Shown in pieces: positions 38,158 to 47,309 of a DNA stretch of 64,000 nt (positions are counted from its first letter, which is position 1; every line of letters begins with the position of its first letter). Source of the stretch: Marinobacterium halophilum (GTDB lineage Bacteria; Pseudomonadota; Gammaproteobacteria; Pseudomonadales; Balneatricaceae); contig NZ_PYGI01000014.1 in assembly GCF_003014615.1 (NCBI RefSeq), positions 55,045-119,044 on the forward strand. Reading direction: 5' to 3'. The position numbers were made by a program, and so were the translations under genes. The notes below the pieces were generated by a model. That model was given only the letters and a program-made list of their open reading frames with translations. It had not been told where the DNA came from and did not search any database.

Positions 38158-39993
38158 TCAAAGCTTACACAAAAAACTTCGCCGGCCTACAAGTTCGAAG
38201 GATATCAGCCCGTCAAGGCTTTGCTCATACTCCCTCTCCATCGCATTACCCCTGAGGTAGCGATTAGTCTTACAAGACGAACATGCGGCAATAAACCCGC
38301 TCGGTGCTTGATGAACAACCTCAACTGGACCGGAACAAACCGGACATTTCTGCAGTTCTACTATCTCTTCATGCCTTCTTTTCAGGTCCCTAGTCTGCTG
38401 TAGTGCATTATCATGCACCAAAGAACTTTCAACTTTAGAGAGATGCTCATTAGTTAGCGCCTTGAGAATTCTGAACTGATGCTTCTCTTCATTCACCTCA
38501 AATCCTGCATCAAAAGGCATCGACTTGAGCGTTTTGGTTGGTACTTTAGTGATCGCAGCGCTGTATCCTGAAACCAGTTCGCTTTGCAAAAGCTTGTCGA
38601 CCAACAGTCCAAATCTCTCAACACAGTAGAGATCGAATGGTGAAAGCTGTACCCAGATGGCCTCAGTCGCTGCGCCACCTGAGCACAACGATTTATCATC
38701 AATATTCGGCCATGCAATCATCGTTACTGGCCTCTCCTTCTCCTGCAGTACAAAAGACACATCATGCAGTCGGCTACCCATGCTCATCCATGGAATCACC
38801 TCAAGTAGAATTCGCCCATCGCTATCTGAATCGGCAGATGATAAAACCAACTGCCAATCGAACCCAACTTGTCTGAGTTCGATATTGAATCGAGCCCACT
38901 TTGATGACAGTTTGTTTCCAAGGTAAGGAAGCAGTGCATGACGGAGCACTAAACCTGCATATCGTGAATAAGCATGGTTTAGTATCACATTTTGCTCCTT
39001 CCGTTCCTCAGGTGTTGCTTGCTTGCCCCCCACGATGCTCTTCAATTCATTCCATAGAACCGCCAAGTGACGGTAGTGCTGATCATGACTAAGAATATTT
39101 GTAAGATGCAAGCCGTTGCCTATCTGTGCAGAGCGGCTTACTAAAAGATAAAGCCCGCTTTGCTTTAGCCCCCGAATTGTTCCCAGAGCTTTTTCAAGAT
39201 GCTCGAGTGTTGCCGCCAGCTGCTCAGAAGCTTTGCTGGTGGAGTCCTGTGTAAACGCTTTCCCCCACAGCTTGCAGATCTCCTCCGTAAGGCGATGATG
39301 TAAGTCATTAGCACCGTAAAACTCCAAAGCCTCAGTAACTGCAGACTGCAGCTGTAGAAGCGTACCGACTCGCCAAATCAAATACTGCTCAATCTTATCC
39401 AGTAACCGGGCGTAAACCCGGTTCTCATAGATATTAAAGTCATCCTCGCTGAAGCGCGCTTTTACACGCTTGGGAATCACTCCTGACAAGGTCTGACGCT
39501 GCCAACATTCCGAGTGAGATGCGAGATGAACCAAGGCTCCTTTCGCCAACTTTTTCGCCCTGGCAACATCTGTCACTTCGTCTTCATAGTGCAGATCGAG
39601 CCTTGGCCTCATGGATATTTGATGCAGATGTCCAGCATCAATAATCTCCAGCAGCTTAAGCTCGAAAGCGTTTAAAAGGCTGTCCTCATTAACCACCCCC
39701 TCAGGCATAAGTGGTGAAACCAAATCACCATCATCCTCGAGGCTGGAATCGATCGTCTCAAGTATTCGCTCGAACAAGTCCACCTTTTGATCCAAAGACT
39801 TGGGAGCTGAAGCGAATATATGACGTTGACCACGAATGACGACGGACTCCGTGCCATCGCTAACCAAAAGGCCACTGCCCTCTGAGTCCAGGACTTGTCG
39901 GCCGGAGGAAGGGTCTGTGTCTAGATATCGTCCAGGCTCAATAACGTCTGGTAACCGGTCTATCTGATCACCGGTCAGTCGATCTATCCACAT
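38158..39993 (-). CDS. DUF2357 protein, McrC-like partner of the McrB-like ATPase
   Basis: A 611-residue protein that would pair with the coiled-coil AAA ATPase encoded just upstream. The start is ATG 39993, sharing its A with the upstream TGA (TGATG). DUF2357-type features lie about 60-330 (the block DDFNIYENRVYARLLDKIEQ is typical of McrC/DUF2357 proteins). The C-terminal 90 residues hold a zinc ribbon (KCPVCSGP then ACSSCKTN) and an ELVGRRSF end. I cannot find a convincing PD-(D/E)xK triad in the region where McrC has one (about 380-440; GRILLEVIPW), so the nuclease may be degenerate. In CoCoNuT systems this corresponds to the McrC homologue (CnuC). Confidence 0.78.
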   Translation of the reverse strand: MWIDRLTGDQIDRLPDVIEPGRYLDTDPSSGRQVLDSEGSGLLVSDGTESVVIRGQRHIFASAPKSLDQKVDLFERILETIDSSLEDDGDLVSPLMPEGVVNEDSLLNAFELKLLEIIDAGHLHQISMRPRLDLHYEDEVTDVARAKKLAKGALVHLASHSECWQRQTLSGVIPKRVKARFSEDDFNIYENRVYARLLDKIEQYLIWRVGTLLQLQSAVTEALEFYGANDLHHRLTEEICKLWGKAFTQDSTSKASEQLAATLEHLEKALGTIRGLKQSGLYLLVSRSAQIGNGLHLTNILSHDQHYRHLAVLWNELKSIVGGKQATPEERKEQNVILNHAYSRYAGLVLRHALLPYLGNKLSSKWARFNIELRQVGFDWQLVLSSADSDSDGRILLEVIPWMSMGSRLHDVSFVLQEKERPVTMIAWPNIDDKSLCSGGAATEAIWVQLSPFDLYCVERFGLLVDKLLQSELVSGYSAAITKVPTKTLKSMPFDAGFEVNEEKHQFRILKALTNEHLSKVESSLVHDNALQQTRDLKRRHEEIVELQKCPVCSGPVEVVHQAPSGFIAACSSCKTNRYLRGNAMEREYEQSLDGLISFELVGRRSFLCKL

Positions 39994-42452
39994 CAAAAGC
40001 CAACCTCTTTGCGCTTGATGTCTTTCTCCATCAGCTCCAGCGACTTCTCGGGCAAGCCTTCAAGACCCGACTGATCCCAGAAAGTCCCAAGTGCATCCAT
40101 CAGGTTACGGATAGCATCTGCGGTGACATCAAAACGACCTGTTACCTTTCCTTGACGCATCACTCTACTCATGAGCAGATGGTCCAGTGCTTCGCCTTTA
40201 GAGGCCCCTGCAGCCAACATCACCGGGATAAAACGTAACGCTTGTTTCTCAAAACGGTTGCCCCAACCAAGCCCGAAATCACTCTCAAGCCGAGATGTAA
40301 AATCATTTGCTGTCAGCTCTTGTAGCAAGCTTCTGACAGAATCCGAATGATCCTTGCACGCCTTACCAAAAGCATCCTGCAGAGATCGGAATGAGTAACT
40401 TGCGGGGCCATAATCCTTAATCTCAAATCTGTGATCCTGCTTTGGCAGTGTCATCACGTGAGAGCGGTCATAGGTTTTATCAGCCAGCTCGTTTGTTGTT
40501 TCATCATGGTTGGCCGTGCCAATAAACCAAACGTTATCGGGCACCCAGATCTGGCGGCCATTTCTCAGCATAGCGGGGGCGCCCGGCAGGGCCGTTTCAG
40601 ACAAACTGATCAGGCGTTCATCAGGGTTGTTTTTCTCAAGCGCGGACAAGAATTCGGCAAAGTACTGCTCGGGGCGAGACAAATTCATCTCATCCAACAG
40701 GATCACATTACATGTATCCTTCCACCGAGGCGTCTGCGCCTGGTACAGGGCCTGAAGGCAGTCTTTCTCATAGAAGCGCCGCTCAAAGGCATTGAAGTGA
40801 CCCAACAAATCATCACGGTCTCTCCAACCCGCCTGTACAGCGATGTCTGTACAGAAACCACCCATTGCCTTGGTGAAAGCCTTCGCCAAGCTGGTCTTAC
40901 CAGTACCACTGATGCCCTGAAAAACGTGCAACTGGCTCATCGCCAAACCGCCCAGCAGCAATCTGATGTCTTCGACAGAGTAGAACAGCTCTACATGCTT
41001 CTCAGCTCTGGCTATACGGTACTGAAGTTCATGTGCAAAATCCTTCAGATTTGGTATATGCTCCAATTCAGTGCTGGCCTGATACTCCCTTTCAGAGTCC
41101 ATCAACGACATAGCAGGGAAGGCGTTATTAGCCTTCTGGGCATTGGTAAGTTGATCAATACGGCTCTCAAGATCATCTATATGCACAGACAGTGTATTTT
41201 TATGGTATTCGAGAACGCGTTTTTCGCGCGCCACTGCCTCTAATTCAGTCGCTGCCACACGTTTAACGCTTAGCTCTCGGCGCGCCGCATCCAACTCTGG
41301 TCGAATAGCAGCAATATCTCGCTCCAAATCTGATACTTTATCACGGAGATATTGGTTATCAGCCCGCAACTCTGCAGTATCAGCAACCTCCAGCTGCCTT
41401 CTCAGATCGCAGTTTTCGTCCTTCAGATTATCGAGGGCCGAAAGAATTTCAGTCGGCGCACGTTCACCCAGAACGCTGGTTAACTCTTCTAGGTCATGTA
41501 AACGCTCTTGGAGCTTGTGAAGCTTTTCCCAGGCTTTGTCACGTTGCGCGGATACTTTTGCGATCTCAACCTCAAAACCGGCACGCTCTGCTTCCACAGT
41601 CGAGGCTACTTGATCATTCAGAGCAGATTCTGAGGCTTTAAGCTCAGCCCAATCGAGATCTAACCTGGTTCGATCTCGACTGAACTTGGCTTTTAACTGC
41701 CGAAGCTCTAACTCCTTCTCCTCCAGCTGCCTGACGCGATCTGCCTCCGCTTCCAAACTGCTGTGTTTTACCTCTTTAAGCGCCCGCTCAGCCTGTTTGA
41801 CCTCCTCCAGAAGGTGCCGCTGCTGATCTCGGATCTCCTCAAGATCAGACTCTTTCTGCCTGAGCAGCTCACGTTGATGCTCTTCAACCTGCTTTAGTGC
41901 AAGCTCATTTTGCTCAACAAAGCCCGCCTCGGCATTCAACTCGCGCCGCCTCAGAGCTCGCTCCTTATCCAACAACTCACTCTTGTTCTTGGCTAATTCG
42001 AGTTCAGCTGTTTCCAGCTCTGATTGACGTTGATCACTCTCAGCAAGGTTCACTTCAAGACGCTCAACTTCGTCCTTAAGACGCTGCCTCTCGACCGCAT
42101 TCTCTTCGCCAAGTTGATTCGCCTGCTCCCATCGTTGAGCGTACTCTTCGTTCAGCTTTTCCTGATATTTCCCAAGTTCTTTGCAAACATCAGCAAACCG
42201 TTCAATCCACTTAGCCACAAGGCTTGCATCTTCGTTTTGCTGCAAACGATCAAGTACAGTACACAGCCACTCCTGATCAACTTTAATATCCAGGTCTATA
42301 TTGCAGGACTGGTATACCTTGGAAGCGTTTTCAAATGACGCGCTCCACACAGGACGCAGCTTTTCCAAAGATTGGGGGGCATTTGCTGCACTGGCAGTCT
42401 GTCCCTGAGATCCCTGGTTTCCATTACGTCTATTTCCATTCTTCTTTGTCAT
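39993..42452 (-). CDS. McrB-like AAA+ NTPase with long N-terminal coiled coil (CoCoNuT CnuB-like)
   Basis: An 819-residue motor protein. After a polar Asn/Gly/Gln-rich start, residues about 30-85 are globular, about 90-440 form an exceptionally long Glu/Leu/Arg-rich coiled coil, and about 480-760 form an AAA+ domain with Walker A GISGTGKTSLAKAF (about 513), Walker B VILLDEMNLSRPEQYF (about 590) and WFIGTANHDETT (about 645). In McrB GTPases the last element is usually MNxxD; here it is ANHDE, so nucleotide choice is uncertain. The start is ATG 42452 with AAGGA in front, overlapping the previous stop (TAATG). Extensive coiled coil fused to McrB is the hallmark of CoCoNuTs. Confidence 0.85.
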   Translation of the reverse strand: MTKKNGNRRNGNQGSQGQTASAANAPQSLEKLRPVWSASFENASKVYQSCNIDLDIKVDQEWLCTVLDRLQQNEDASLVAKWIERFADVCKELGKYQEKLNEEYAQRWEQANQLGEENAVERQRLKDEVERLEVNLAESDQRQSELETAELELAKNKSELLDKERALRRRELNAEAGFVEQNELALKQVEEHQRELLRQKESDLEEIRDQQRHLLEEVKQAERALKEVKHSSLEAEADRVRQLEEKELELRQLKAKFSRDRTRLDLDWAELKASESALNDQVASTVEAERAGFEVEIAKVSAQRDKAWEKLHKLQERLHDLEELTSVLGERAPTEILSALDNLKDENCDLRRQLEVADTAELRADNQYLRDKVSDLERDIAAIRPELDAARRELSVKRVAATELEAVAREKRVLEYHKNTLSVHIDDLESRIDQLTNAQKANNAFPAMSLMDSEREYQASTELEHIPNLKDFAHELQYRIARAEKHVELFYSVEDIRLLLGGLAMSQLHVFQGISGTGKTSLAKAFTKAMGGFCTDIAVQAGWRDRDDLLGHFNAFERRFYEKDCLQALYQAQTPRWKDTCNVILLDEMNLSRPEQYFAEFLSALEKNNPDERLISLSETALPGAPAMLRNGRQIWVPDNVWFIGTANHDETTNELADKTYDRSHVMTLPKQDHRFEIKDYGPASYSFRSLQDAFGKACKDHSDSVRSLLQELTANDFTSRLESDFGLGWGNRFEKQALRFIPVMLAAGASKGEALDHLLMSRVMRQGKVTGRFDVTADAIRNLMDALGTFWDQSGLEGLPEKSLELMEKDIKRKEVGF

Positions 42453-43933
42453 TACATCCAATCCTTAAAATTCGCCGTGAACTCTTGCGCGTACCTAATG
42501 TTCTTTATCACAACTTCTGCGGAGAGCTCTTGTGGTGCTCGCTTCTTAAAGCTGCTCTGTCCATGGCTGCTTTGATTACGAAGGTCTGCCAGCTGCAGCA
42601 AGATATCCAGCCTTAGATCTTCACCCTCCAATACCATTAGGGGATGCTGATATTGCTTCGCACCCAACACTCCCATTCCAGCAGCAAACAGCAGAGCTTT
42701 TAGAGAACTTGACGGGTTCTGACAGGCTCGAATAACTTGCCTAATATCCTGCCGAGCCAATATTTGAACAACTTCATTTGAAAATGAAGGAATTGTTAAT
42801 GCTCTAAGTACTTGCTTTGGGTTTGACCTACTTGATATCCGATTATGTTCTGCGGGAAAGGTCTTGATTAACCATTGCATGACAACCTCAAGAAGCTTCT
42901 GACAGTCTCCAATTGCTGCCTCTAAGTCAGAGTCCCATCGAAGCCCTGACTCTATTTTTTCTTGCCACTGCATGAGTCGAGCAAAATAGATTTTTATGTC
43001 CGGCTGACGCTCGAGCCATGGATATTTAATAAGAATATCCAGCTCAGTTTTCTTCGACAGGGCCTCGTACCATTCTTCCTTAGTCATTGAGCCTGCATCG
43101 GGAATCCCAACCAATGGTGAAAGAAAGGTACGCAGTTTTTTATTATCTTGAAGTAACTGCTTCATGCTTGTGACCAGCCACCAGGCATCTTCTCTCAAAG
43201 CAAACGGATCTTTAATGGACCAAAGCTCACTCCCCTCCTCGTCACCCACAACCCAAAGCAGCACTCTGGCAGGCTCAGGAGACTCATCCAGGTGCTGAAT
43301 GCCCTTTAAGCGCACCTGCTTTAACGGTCCAGACGTCCCATATAGTTGCTGATTTGAACGAAAGTCTCTCTGATACTCTCGATACGCCTTTGTTAATACC
43401 TCATTGTCGAGGGCTGGCAGGTCCACTTGCCCTGCTCTCGCAAGAAAGGGCCTATAGGTATCACCTGTCTTCCTTTCAGAGACAAACTCAGGAAACCGCG
43501 CAAAGGGGTCAAGCGCCTCAACTTGTTCCAGCCGAGTTACTAACCTCGGCCAGTACTCCCCGGATATTGCATCCTGAAATATGTAACCTGCTTTGAGGTT
43601 CGCCGCTTCATCTTCCTCATCATCCAGTAGCTTGAACCCTTTATCAGTCAACTCGTTGGCTTGAGGCGCCAGCCAGCCATTACTGACGCCTTGTGCAACA
43701 ATAAAAGCGATCAGGTCCGGATGCAGCCCCGTCAAATTGGCAATGGCATCTTGAGATTTTGCTCCAGCTCTAATTAAACCTAAAACCGCACGCTGGAACA
43801 GATTCAGCTCGACCCTCCTTGGTTCTGGATAGAGCACGCGATGCACCATAACAGGCCAAAGTATTGCTTTTGACTTGTTTCTCGGACGCTCAGAAAACTT
43901 TAGATAAGTGCCTGTCTCAGCGAAGTGCGCCAT
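42452..43933 (-). CDS. HEPN-domain protein of the CoCoNuT module (predicted RNase)
   Basis: A 493-residue protein. The start at 43933 has a perfect GGAGGTGA ribosome site and overlaps the end of the helicase gene by 17 bases. The N-terminal half (about 20-110) has a winged-helix-like segment (FQRAVLGLIRAGAKSQDAIANL). The C-terminal domain (about 350-490) is helical and ends in a HEPN-type active-site motif R452-NQSS-H457 (Rx4H) in a DLRNQSSHGQ context, as in ribonuclease HEPN proteins. CoCoNuTs commonly encode a HEPN effector next to the McrB homologue. I infer RNA cleavage as abortive output. Confidence 0.75.
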   Translation of the reverse strand: MAHFAETGTYLKFSERPRNKSKAILWPVMVHRVLYPEPRRVELNLFQRAVLGLIRAGAKSQDAIANLTGLHPDLIAFIVAQGVSNGWLAPQANELTDKGFKLLDDEEDEAANLKAGYIFQDAISGEYWPRLVTRLEQVEALDPFARFPEFVSERKTGDTYRPFLARAGQVDLPALDNEVLTKAYREYQRDFRSNQQLYGTSGPLKQVRLKGIQHLDESPEPARVLLWVVGDEEGSELWSIKDPFALREDAWWLVTSMKQLLQDNKKLRTFLSPLVGIPDAGSMTKEEWYEALSKKTELDILIKYPWLERQPDIKIYFARLMQWQEKIESGLRWDSDLEAAIGDCQKLLEVVMQWLIKTFPAEHNRISSRSNPKQVLRALTIPSFSNEVVQILARQDIRQVIRACQNPSSSLKALLFAAGMGVLGAKQYQHPLMVLEGEDLRLDILLQLADLRNQSSHGQSSFKKRAPQELSAEVVIKNIRYAQEFTANFKDWM

Positions 43934-46900
43934 GCTCACCTCCACACAATTTGTGGAATGCCGCCAGTGCAGGAACAGCCTCTTCTGCATCCGAGTTAGT
44001 CGCCAAATTCGCATCGCCAACGCAAATCAACATTTGCCGCTGACGACTCATGGCTACGTTCATACGGTTAGGCAAGCGCAGGAACCCGAACTGGCGATTA
44101 AGCTGAACTTCTCGCTCGTCAGGCTCACATCCCTGTTTAGGTCGAACAGCCTTATATGTTCGGACAGAAGACAGCAAAACGACATCAAACTCCTTACCCT
44201 GGAACGCATCCACTGAGCCAACCCGAAGTCGTTCTTCCTGGCTATAAGACCCATCTGAATTTGGCTTTTTCGTCCATTTGAAATCAGCATGAGGTTCATA
44301 CCCAGAGTCCTGGGCCACCATCAAAGGTGTACCATTGATATAAGTTTGCGCCAGCTTTTCCATAATCAGATCCCGCTGGGCTGCGTAAAAGGTAATAATT
44401 CCAATCGACAAAGCTTCACCACCAGCCTTCATTAAGCGACATACTTCCTCTACCACACGATCTGCTTCAGCTTCCCTGATGCGACTGGTTCCTCGCTTGC
44501 AATCCCTTCCTTCAGTCACAGAAACATCAATCCACTGACAAACTCGATCTCGGTAACACTCGCTCAACTCTTTCATTTCGCTCAAAAATAACTCTGAAAA
44601 AACGAAATCCTCAGACATGCGTCCAGAATGGACCTTGCCAAGACCAAAGGCTTCATAGAAGTGTTTACTGACGAAATCACCCTGGATTGGATGCATGCGG
44701 AATTGGGTATCCAGCATTACAACCCGACGGATAGAGTCCTGCTTCTCAAGATCCAATAGCTTGATTCTCAAGCGCTCAAACAAACTGGACCGAAATGCTT
44801 CCAACTGCTGCTCTGTTAACTGATGCTCTTCCTGCAGTTGTCCCTCGATATTCGGTTCCAACATATGAGGCAGCTGCCGGTCATCCCCTACCAAAATGAT
44901 TCTCCGCTTCGCCATCGCCATTGGAACGAACAGGTCCAACGGGTTAGCTCGTGCAGCCTCGTCAACAATAACGGTATCAAACGCTATCTCAGAGCTATCC
45001 AAGCCAGATACTGACTTAAGGCTAGCCATTTGCTGACCAGCTGCCTGCTGGCAGGTGGCGCCCACAACCATGGAGTATTCATCGATAGCGTCTCGCGCTG
45101 CCTGGCGGTCAAGGCCTAGACTGCTTGAGAATTGCTCTAAAACCCAAGCAACACCTTTCCTGCTCTCCTGAACTTTATGCTCAATGAGGTGCTCAAGCTT
45201 GTTCAGCAGCTCAAATCCCTTTTGGTCAATACTGAACCGCAAGTCTGAAGGCCGATAATCTGGTAGCAGGCGGTCCAATAACGTATTTTTCCAGATCGAG
45301 ATTTGATCTAAAGTGTTTTTGTCTACCTGATGAGCGTCAGCAAGCTGCTCCAGAAAATCCAACAACTCCGGGGTAGGGTATTGGTCATTACGTTTTAACC
45401 AACTGAACAAGTCCCAGGCTCGATCTGCACCATCGTCAAGGAAAGATAATTCTGTATCTCTTAGTGCACGAACCTTTCGCAACGCCTTGTGATCCACGGA
45501 TCCGTTTTTCTGCGTCGTATGATGGGCGCGTAATCCTTTGATGTAGTCTTCAAGCTCAGTCTCGATTCCAGGATGAATAATCAGACCATATGACCCCAGA
45601 TCCTGAGCCATTGCCAAGACTCGCTCCAGCTCATCAGCCAACCGTTGAGGCTCATATCCAGCTACTCGCACAAAGGCCAAGGCTTCCGATAGCCCTTTAA
45701 TCTTCTGTAGCTCAGGGTATTTCTCATACTCTGCTGAGATTTCCTTTTGCAAGTGCTCCGTTTTTCGCTGGACCCAGGGATCAATCAACTGTTCTTCATT
45801 ACCTGCGCTGCGTTTCCCGCCAACGCGCGTGGCAGGCAGACCCAAGACATCACTTCTATCAAGCGCATTATCTACCGCGTCATGCTGGAAGCTGCTGATC
45901 AGTACTTGCCCTGAAAGGCTCTGCTCCTGAGCCTCTTCAGCCAGACGACGCTGAAGTGCAGCGATAACTTGAGTTTTCCCCGTTCCCGGCGGTCCGATAA
46001 CAATTGCCAAATCAGGTGTATTCAGGGCAGCATCCAGTGCTTGAACCTGCTTTTCTGTCGGTTTACCTCCTTTGAATGCCTCTTTTGCATAGCGCGTCAA
46101 TCCATCTACTCTCCTGCGCCGTGCTGCAGGCATAGCAACGCCTTCCAGCAGCCATTTCAACTGCGGCAAACGTTTACCTGAATCAATAGACCGCTTGGCG
46201 GACAATCGCCTTTTACCAGCTGTCCTGTAGCCAGCCAAAGAAAGGTATAGCCAGCCTTTCTTATCTCGGGGCCGAACATTTCGACGATTTGAGGCAGGCC
46301 GAAAAACCAGGTGGTCCTGCTTGAAGACAATGGTTCCACGAGGTATGTTCTGACCTGCAGACTCGCCTTGATCTGTCGTCAGCTCTTCCGTCCAATCTGG
46401 CGGGCTAGCCCCAATATCGACTTGGGTGTTTGACGGTAGATCGAGCCCAACCCAGCGCTCACGAAACTCCCGATAGTCGTCCATGGTCCGAGGAGTCAGT
46501 TTCCATGCATTTTCACGGCCATCTTCAAAAGGCGCGCAATCAACAAACTTCAGAGATCGTAACGTCTCAGCCTGCTTGAGTGCGTTCTGCCACTCCTTGT
46601 CGTTATACAGATTCCACAGTTCCAGATAACTGGCATTATCTCGCAGGGCCGCATCCAGAAGAGCCTGCTGCGACCCGCTCTTAAGCACAGCGCTAACAGA
46701 CACGTCCATGAAGCTAAATTGACCAACAAGTAGAGAAAACCCACTATCTCTGCGAACATGCCGAGTTACTCTCTTGACCAGCAAGGCACCATCATTTTTT
46801 CTTTCAACATCTGCACGCCACCCCTGGCCTAGAAGTTGAAAGCCACCCTTAACTGTCCGGTTATTGAACCGCGCGATCGGAAGCCAGTACTCTGTGTCTG

Positions 46901-47303
46901 TTTCGACCACAAAATACTGTTTAAACCAGTCGCAGGCCTGGCCCATTTCCTTGCCTGGTATCTCCTGCTTGGCATACAAGTCCTCAACAATTAACTCATC
47001 AACACCAATCTCAAGATCCAGATGAGAAATTTCGACCGGTATGCAATATTGAACCAGCAGTTGGCCTTTCTGCTTTGTCGTCAGCAACCACTTAACCTGA
47101 TCTCGCAATACCAGACTCTCGAATGACACTCTGTCAGCAGGGTTACAATCTACGGTAACGTGCATATCCCCCTGAACCGCCATCCATTCGTCACCATAGG
47201 GCTGAAACTGAATAGGTAAACCAGCCTGAAAACCGTTCAGATCTTCCTCGCTAGTCAACGTCAGTAAGTCTTCCGCAAACAGTGGTAGGTCTTTAAATTT
47301 CAT
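43917..47303 (-). CDS. UPF1/DNA2-like superfamily 1 helicase
   Basis: An 1128-residue helicase. The N-terminal 400 residues lack clear motifs and are beta-rich, compatible with an RNA- or protein-binding module. The helicase core has Walker A VIGPPGTGKTQVI (about 432), Walker B VIVDEAARANPLDLF (about 775) with VGDDRQLPHML, LDTQFRMHP (about 860), VGSVDAFQGKEFDVV (about 1030) and RMNVAMSRQRQMLICVGD near the C-terminus. A helical insertion of about 280 residues separates motifs I and II. GGTGAT precedes the ATG. SF1 helicases of this type accompany TerY-P and CoCoNuT modules. Confidence 0.9.
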   Translation of the reverse strand: MKFKDLPLFAEDLLTLTSEEDLNGFQAGLPIQFQPYGDEWMAVQGDMHVTVDCNPADRVSFESLVLRDQVKWLLTTKQKGQLLVQYCIPVEISHLDLEIGVDELIVEDLYAKQEIPGKEMGQACDWFKQYFVVETDTEYWLPIARFNNRTVKGGFQLLGQGWRADVERKNDGALLVKRVTRHVRRDSGFSLLVGQFSFMDVSVSAVLKSGSQQALLDAALRDNASYLELWNLYNDKEWQNALKQAETLRSLKFVDCAPFEDGRENAWKLTPRTMDDYREFRERWVGLDLPSNTQVDIGASPPDWTEELTTDQGESAGQNIPRGTIVFKQDHLVFRPASNRRNVRPRDKKGWLYLSLAGYRTAGKRRLSAKRSIDSGKRLPQLKWLLEGVAMPAARRRRVDGLTRYAKEAFKGGKPTEKQVQALDAALNTPDLAIVIGPPGTGKTQVIAALQRRLAEEAQEQSLSGQVLISSFQHDAVDNALDRSDVLGLPATRVGGKRSAGNEEQLIDPWVQRKTEHLQKEISAEYEKYPELQKIKGLSEALAFVRVAGYEPQRLADELERVLAMAQDLGSYGLIIHPGIETELEDYIKGLRAHHTTQKNGSVDHKALRKVRALRDTELSFLDDGADRAWDLFSWLKRNDQYPTPELLDFLEQLADAHQVDKNTLDQISIWKNTLLDRLLPDYRPSDLRFSIDQKGFELLNKLEHLIEHKVQESRKGVAWVLEQFSSSLGLDRQAARDAIDEYSMVVGATCQQAAGQQMASLKSVSGLDSSEIAFDTVIVDEAARANPLDLFVPMAMAKRRIILVGDDRQLPHMLEPNIEGQLQEEHQLTEQQLEAFRSSLFERLRIKLLDLEKQDSIRRVVMLDTQFRMHPIQGDFVSKHFYEAFGLGKVHSGRMSEDFVFSELFLSEMKELSECYRDRVCQWIDVSVTEGRDCKRGTSRIREAEADRVVEEVCRLMKAGGEALSIGIITFYAAQRDLIMEKLAQTYINGTPLMVAQDSGYEPHADFKWTKKPNSDGSYSQEERLRVGSVDAFQGKEFDVVLLSSVRTYKAVRPKQGCEPDEREVQLNRQFGFLRLPNRMNVAMSRQRQMLICVGDANLATNSDAEEAVPALAAFHKLCGGEHGALR

Positions 47304-47309
47304 GATAAA

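Noticed and set aside
40431..41243. Plus-strand frame of 270 codons opposite the McrB-like gene
   Set aside because: Antisense shadow; the minus strand carries clear AAA+ motifs.
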